Positions 58,519 through 64,000 of a stretch of DNA of 64,000 bases are shown in pieces. The notes beneath the pieces are model-generated. The model worked only from the letters and a program-made list of their open reading frames with translations, did not search any database and had not been told where the DNA came from. The stretch covers positions 1,302,001 to 1,366,000 of the forward strand of contig JAKSGN010000036.1 of NCBI GenBank assembly GCA_024180945.1, read 5' to 3'. This DNA comes from Macrophomina tecta (Eukaryota; Ascomycota; Dothideomycetes; Botryosphaeriales; Botryosphaeriaceae). Position numbers and translations under genes: made by a program. Numbering within the stretch: the stretch's first letter is position 1; every line of letters begins with the position of its first letter.

Positions 58519-58884
58519 CACTAGCACTCCTGGAGCCAATGTCAACTTCAAGCTTGCACAGATGCCGAACTGTCCGACTTACCTGGAAGACGGGCTTCTC
58601 GCCGCCGCACTTCTCGTAGCACTCCTGCTTCCCTTTGTTGGCGCAGAGGCAAGACTGTTGAATCCACTCTGTTAGCTCGGCATAGCTAAGATGGAGAGAG
58701 ACATTACATCTGGCCAAGATTGAATGCAGATCCTCGGCTCGCATGTGCAAGTGGCGCTGCTGGACGGTGTAGAGCTTGGCAACGTCGGTGTAGGCGCATC
58801 GTAAGCCTGGCGCGGCTGCACAGGTGTGGCCGCCGAGAGGGCAATAAGGAAGGTGAAGGAGAGGATGGAGCCGAAGCACTTCAT
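58519..58884 (-). CDS. Small secreted eight-cysteine protein (effector-like)
   Basis: Exons 58884-58708, 58654-58583 and 58527-58519 join to 85 residues. A signal peptide (MKCFGSILSFTFLIALSAA) is followed by a proline/serine/threonine-rich linker. Next comes a compact domain: TCTCEPRICIQSWPD, then SCLCANKGKQECYEKCGG and a final EC. The mature region has eight cysteines in the order CxC, C, CxC, C, C, C, which would allow four disulphides. The last exon has only nine bases (two codons and the stop) but is bordered by good GT-AG signals, and it supplies the eighth cysteine. Proteins of this size and pattern occur in many Dothideomycetes and are often listed as candidate effectors. Function is unknown, and I infer no toxicity. 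The gene is convergent with the GNAT gene, 245 bp away. Confidence 0.8.
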
Positions 58885-60573
58885 GATGGCCGAGATATTG
58901 AATCGTTGATGTCAAAAAGCGAGTGTAAGTAGTTGGGCGCGATTTGGTTCAGACGGTGTTTCGCAGATACAAGAGGAGAAGCTCTAGAAAGGCCAGGGGG
59001 GAAGGGGATGGAGATAAAGGCTCATTGAAGCGGGGCCCGCACATGATATTCCCCAGATTGAGAGATTTCAGGAGTGCCAAGACCCATAAGGCGGAAACCT
59101 TAATTTGCGGGTGTTGGCTGAAGCCGCGGGTCCGACGGTCCATGTTTATGTTGGCAATCCTTTCTGTTTTGCTGGCGTCGCGTTCTCACTGGTCGCAGGG
59201 CGGGGGAGGATCTGGCGACCAGGCGGTCCAGCCGCAAAAAGCATAATCTAGATTAAGCCAAAACGGAGTCACGGCAGGCCGTTTGCTGAAGGTTGATCGG
59301 CAACCTTGGTCGTGCACCGACCAATGAGCACTTTTACTTGGTAGCGGAGCGGAGAGCTTGGCGGCGGGACAATAAATCACAGACAGCCATCCCCCGGTCG
59401 CCTCGACCAAGACCACCTTGTCGTGTAGAGGCCGGACGACAAAGACTTTTCGGTGGTTGCGGTGGTCTTGAAGGCAGCCATTGAAACGCCTGATTCCCAG
59501 GGGAGCTTCGCTTGGTCCGTCCAACGTGCGGGTACCTCGGTAGGCTGTGCGTTGGATGAAACAAGCCAGACGTCAACCATTGCTTGTGCTCTTGAGCATG
59601 TTATGGACGTCATATTCTCTACTAAGTAGAACGTACGCCAGCTCGTGGCGCCAAGGGCTTGGGATGTTGGATATACTTGAGTGGCGGGCGTCTGTTCCGC
59701 GTGGATACGAGCTGAGCTGACATACACCAACAAAATAACTCTCCTACCCTCGAACCCGGTGATGGCTTTATTGAATGCGAGCTATAAATATAAGGTGGCA
59801 CAGTTCCGTGCCATATCATGCGAAGATCTGTTGCATCCGTCCCTTGCTCGAGCATGTCTTACGTGCAGGTGCCGGAAGGCAACGAGCATAGACCTAAAAT
59901 GCGAACGTGATCAGAGCTGAAGAGCCGAAATGCACAGGCAGAGCTAACATGCGGGATGTCTATCACCCTAGACAAACATCGCCGTCGGGCCGTTCCGATG
60001 ACCATCCATATAGAACAGGCTGTTGAATATCAGAGATGACACTATTAGCCTCTAAGTGCCGGTTATGTTCAATCAATCGTTCCTGGAGCGAGGTTCGATG
60101 TTGCCGGAGGCACTCCTTTGTTTGCAGAGCACCAGCGCCAAAGCGGCACTCGATCAGAATAGCTTTCAGGTCCCGTGCGTTGAACATAGCCGCGTGTCGT
60201 GTGGTTGGCAAAAACGTCGCTCGAGATAGAAAATAAAGGACGGGTGGGGTGGTTGGGCCAGGAGCAGTACGCCGGTTCGTCGGGTGGCGCTGAGGCGGAA
60301 GCGGCTGAGGGTCGGCGTTGAAATCTTGGCATGGCCGGCGTTTCGCCCCACCAAAACGTGCCTGTGAATTCTCGCCTGTCGTAGTCACCGCCGCTGACAC
60401 CTCACTGACTCCAACACACGACCCCGCGCGTCCATTCTCGAACTTCTGCCACGGGCTCGTCGACTTGCCACCGACACGACTGCTCATACTCTCGCGAGAA
60501 GGGCACCAGCAACCAAGGAAGCTACAGCACATCTTGACGCGCAAGTCCTCGAGGACCACCACCGCAGAACAAG
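58885..60573. other. Intergenic 1.7 kb
   Basis: Promoter of the small secreted protein on the left and of eIF2 alpha on the right. No gene supported. The final 200 bases are C/A-rich leader before ATG 60574. Confidence 0.55.
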
Positions 60574-61621
60574 ATGTCGTCCTACACGAACTGCCGCTTC
60601 TATGAAGAGAAGTATCCGGAGGTGGAGAGCTTCGTCATGGTGAACGTGAAGCAGGTGCGCAGACCACGCTACCCGCATCCCGGACCAAGGCGCATACTGA
60701 CTGGCACCCGCAGATTGCAGAGATGGGTGCGTACGTGAAGCTGCTCGAATACGACAACATCGACGGCATGATTCTGCTCAGCGAACTCTCGAGACGTCGT
60801 ATCCGTAGTATTCAAAAGCTCATCCGTGTCGGCCGCAATGAGGTCGTCGTGGTGCTCAGGGTTGACAAAGAGAAGGGTGAGTGGGCGTCTCCTGCGTGCA
60901 CCAGGAGCGATACGCTGACTGGCTTGTAGGCTACATCGATCTCTCCAAGCGCCGTGTCTCGCCAGAGGACATTGTCAAGTGCGAAGAGCGTTATAACAAG
61001 AGCAAGATGGTCCACTCTATCATGCGCCACGTGGCTGAGAAGACCCACACGCCGCTCGAGGAGCTCTACCAGACTATCGGTTGGCCGCTGAACAGGAAAT
61101 ACGGCCACTCGCTCGACGCGTTCAAGCTATCCATCACCAACCCCGATGTTTGGTCCGAGATCCAGTTCCCTAATGAGGGCGCCAAGACGGAGCTCCTGTC
61201 CTACATTGGCAAGCGTCTGACTCCCCAGCCCACGAAGGTTCGCGCCGATATTGAGGTTACGTGCTTCGGCTACGAGGGCATCGATGCCGTCAAGGACGCA
61301 CTGCGGAAGGCTGAGGAACGCAACACCCCCGACAACTCAGTCAAGGTCAGGCTGGTATCGCCGCCGTTGTACGTCTTGACAAGTCAGTGCCTGGACAAGA
61401 ACGCTGGCATTTCCAACTTGGAGCAAGCGATCGAGGAGGTCACCAAATGCATTGCTGGCTACGATGGTGGTAGCTGCAGAGTCAAGATGGCACCCAAGGC
61501 TGTCACGGAGAGCGACGATGCGGAGCTGCAAGCCCTCATGGACCAGAGAGAACGCGAGAACCAGCAGGTCAGCGGTGATGAGGACGAGAGCGAGAGCGAC
61601 GAGGGCGAGATCCACAGCTAG
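60574..61621 (+). CDS. SUI2: Translation initiation factor eIF2 alpha subunit
   Basis: Exons 60574-60654, 60714-60876 and 60930-61621 join to 311 residues. The S1/OB domain ([19 protein letters not shown]) leads into the regulatory loop [14 protein letters not shown]. The serine corresponding to Ser51, the target of Gcn2-type kinases, is residue 53 here counting Met1. A helical domain ([21 protein letters not shown]) and the C-terminal alpha-beta domain follow, ending in an acidic serine-rich tail ([14 protein letters not shown]) typical of fungal eIF2 alpha and a likely CK2 target. The protein is part of the eIF2 trimer that delivers initiator tRNA to the 40S subunit. The first intron (60655-60713) comes after only 27 codons, as in many fungal orthologues. 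Confidence 0.97.
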
Positions 61622-62218
61622 AAAGGTGGCGGGGGAGTTGACATTCGTCGCAACGGGAATTCTTGGACGGCTTTCACGGAATGGGAGGACGAATCAGCAC
61701 ACGTGAGCAGCTGTCGATCCTGGTGATAGAAAAAAGGGAATCAAAAATTGGGACGAGATAGAAGGGAGCCAGGCTGCCGCGCAGACATTGGCGGCAGAGC
61801 GGCAAAAATTAGCCAATATACCTATTTCATTGAGCTTCGGTTGCAGGCTGGAGTTTGCTCCGGGCGCGCACAGCTGCTTGAGGCCTTAAAATGTCATGGC
61901 GCGGTGTTTGACAGGAGGAAACATGGGATCTGATAGGCGCTCGCACAGCCCCTCGGCGCGATCCGAGACGTGATACGGCGGGCCTAGCAGCACACGTCAC
62001 GCATAAACCGCCGGCCAAGGAGCTATGGCCGCCCCGCATATGCGCCTCTGTATCCAACTCTGCCCACTTTTTCTTTCCCAAAGAGCTCGTTTCCCAACAC
62101 ACCCATTGACTCCCAGCTCTGCTTGCGATAGATTCGTCGGCCCAGGATCTCTGGCGCGACGAGACTTGCGCAACCCTCACTCCTCGTCAGCTCCGAGCAG
62201 AACGCGCCGCTAGCCGCC
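61622..62218. other. eIF2 alpha 3' region and YVC1 promoter
   Basis: No coding signal. The last 100 bases are C/T-rich and end in the gccgccATG start context of the channel gene. Confidence 0.6.
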
Positions 62219-64000
62219 ATGGTACGCTGGGCTCGGCTCTTCAACCTCGACAAAAGTCGGCGCGACCGGCCTCGCGTACGTGATGAGATGCGGGCCTGTA
62301 AGTATCGAAATCTCGACTGCTAGGCTCTTCCTGATTCCTCCACAGTACTGCCCACGCGCCGTGATGACGTGCCTCCTTCGCCCATACCCGCCAAGGAAGT
62401 CACCAAAATCGCCCTCAGACTCAAGCACCAAATCGAGGTTGTGATTCCCTGTGAAATCGAAGAGGCGCTGGTCACCCGCGCCCATAGCCACATAATCACT
62501 CCCTCAGTCGTTCAGCTGGCTGCATTGGCTGGAGGCGAAGAGTACAAGGCATGCGTTGTCTACTGCTTGCTAGTCGTGAAAAAGTGGTTCCGACGACAGG
62601 CTATACTTGAGCTGTGGGACTCGGACCTGCACGATGTTCGTGCTGTGGCCTGCGAGGTCATTGCAAAACGCATGTGAGTTGCATCGCTTCTTCTGGATCG
62701 CAGTCGGCTAGTTGCTAATACCCGGCAGCATTGAGGGCGAAGAAGACATGCCGTACTTACTGGAAGACGTCCTCCTCAAGCGATACTCCATAGTTGTGGA
62801 TGGCGAGGAAACCATGCCGGCAAACGTGGTCGAGAGGGCGGTCGATCTGCACGCGGTGCGCGTTATCGGCTCGTCCGGATACCAGAAATGCATCAGTCAC
62901 CTCTGGCGGGGTTGGCTGGTGCAAGACGATGAAGATCCTTCTCGCTTCGTCGATTGGAAGCAGAAGGGCAACACGGACTTCTGGGCGCACCTGGACCCTG
63001 ATCGTATGCGCGTTCCTGCGTACCAGAATGCCCTCCAGATCCTCATTTCCCTCGCCTACTTGGCCCTGTATACGGGCGCTATCAACACCATCAACCCGGA
63101 CGGTGACCTGGACGTCGTCGAAGGCCTCTTATATGTCTTCACAGCTGGTTTTGTCTTCGACGAAATGGCCAAGTTCTGGAAAGTGGGCCGCTACTATATT
63201 GGCTTCTGGAACGTCTTCAATAGCACCCTCTATGCTCTTCTTACGGTCTCATTCATTACTCGGATGATAGCTCTTGGACATGACCTAGACTCCGAGCCAC
63301 GCATTCGTTTCAACACACTGAGCTACAACTTCTTGGCCTTTAGCGCTCCAATGTTCTGGATGCGGCTTTTGCTCTACCTTGATACCTTCCGTTTCTTCGG
63401 CGCTATGCTTGTCGTGCTGAAGGTCATGATGAAGGAATCTCTCATTTTCTTCGCCCTCCTCATAGTTGTCCTAGTTGGCTTCTTCCAGGCCTTCATTGGC
63501 ATGGACCAAGTCGACTCCAAGATCACCGCCTTCAAGTTCATTTTGCAGGCCATGTTGAACGCTATCATGCAGTCTCCGGAGTTTGACGGGTTTGAGCGGT
63601 TCGCGCCGCCGTTCGGTCTGATCCTGTACTACATCTTCACTTTTGTAGTCATGGTTGGTAAGTCATCTGCCGATCCTTATGGTCACTGAGGACTTTGACT
63701 GACACTGCACAAGTCCTCCTCAATATTCTCATCGCTCTATACAACAGCGCGTACGAGGACATCACTGATAATGCCATTGACGAATACATGGCTCTGGTAT
63801 GCACTTGATTGACCTACCTCATAACATTCATGATACTGATTTGCTCTCATAGCTTTCTCAAAAGACGATGCAGTTTGTCAGAGCACCCGATGAGAATGTC
63901 TTTATTGCTCGTATGTACTCGATGTCCCTTCCAAGTCCTCTAAGTACCTAATCCACCAGAGTATCTTGCTAACTTACTCAGCTTTCAACCTTATCGAACT
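62219..64000 (+). CDS. YVC1: Vacuolar TRP-type calcium channel (Yvc1/TRPY), 3' end beyond window
   Basis: Exons 62219-62297, 62346-62673, 62729-63657, 63714-63796, 63853-63910 and 63982 to the window end give about 498 residues of an unfinished protein. The N-terminal cytosolic region (EVTKIALRLKHQIEVVIPCEI) and linker (YLLEDVLLKRYSI) match fungal TRPY channels. Six transmembrane segments follow from about residue 240: ALQILISLAYLALYTGA, GLLYVFTAGFVFDEM, FNSTLYALLTVSFITRM, LSYNFLAFSAPMFWMRLLLYL, ESLIFFALLIVVLVGFFQAFI and LILYYIFTFVVMVVLLNILIALYNSAY. The last is the pore helix S6 with the TRP-like NILIALYNSAYEDI. Yvc1 releases Ca2+ from the vacuole on hyperosmotic shock. The model is cut in the exon starting 63982. 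Confidence 0.9.

Noticed and set aside
1..64000. tRNA genes, CRISPR arrays, intact transposons, biosynthetic gene cluster
   Set aside because: I looked for tRNA T-arm motifs, regularly spaced repeats, transposase or reverse-transcriptase motifs and clustered biosynthetic enzymes, and saw none. A tRNAscan or repeat-library run could still find weak cases.

Overview
This is nuclear DNA of a filamentous ascomycete (Pezizomycotina). Most genes are split by short introns of 44-88 nt with GTRNGT donors, CTRAC-like branch points and YAG acceptors. Several proteins are typical of moulds: a fungal UAF subunit Rrn5, an APSES-ankyrin regulator, a TRPY vacuolar channel, a Cup1-like LYR protein and a sedolisin. 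The set of proteins suits Dothideomycetes best, but that class assignment is an inference.

Layout. 0.2-8.2 kb: a CHR chromate-transporter gene with broken reading frames, a SAP-like membrane protein, a cupin protein and cullin-1. 8.2-19 kb: a gene-poor block holding only one F-box protein gene and a major-royal-jelly/yellow-type gene carrying a nonsense codon and a frameshift. 19.3-28.6 kb: the divergent pair RRN5 and IRC3-type helicase, then the GPI inositol-deacylase BST1/PGAP1. 28.6-34.6 kb: largely non-coding, with one disordered hypothetical protein. 34.6-49.2 kb: dense housekeeping block with CDP-diacylglycerol synthase and the Rad26/ATRIP checkpoint protein (divergent), a secreted sedolisin, and the P5A ATPase Spf1 and glutaminyl-tRNA synthetase (divergent). 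49.9-58.9 kb: an F-box/leucine-rich protein with a 16-histidine run and acidic tail, an Mbp1/Res-type APSES regulator divergent from a Cup1-like LYR protein, a GNAT acetyltransferase and a small secreted eight-cysteine protein. 60.6-64 kb: eIF2-alpha and a Yvc1-type channel cut by the window end.

How the genes relate. The genes are mostly unrelated housekeeping functions with no operon-like or biosynthetic cluster logic. Three themes recur: ER and secretory-pathway function (Spf1, Bst1, Cds1), cell-cycle and checkpoint control (cullin-1, Rad26, Mbp1-like factor) and translation (GlnRS, eIF2-alpha). Four divergent promoters of 234-498 bp are present. One of them, upstream of the Mbp1-like gene, holds an exact ACGCGT MCB element, the known binding site of this factor family.

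I found no tRNA, rRNA, CRISPR, intact transposon or new multi-gene system that I can support. The best leads are the decayed genes in and beside the gene-poor block, the eight-cysteine secreted protein and the histidine-run protein.
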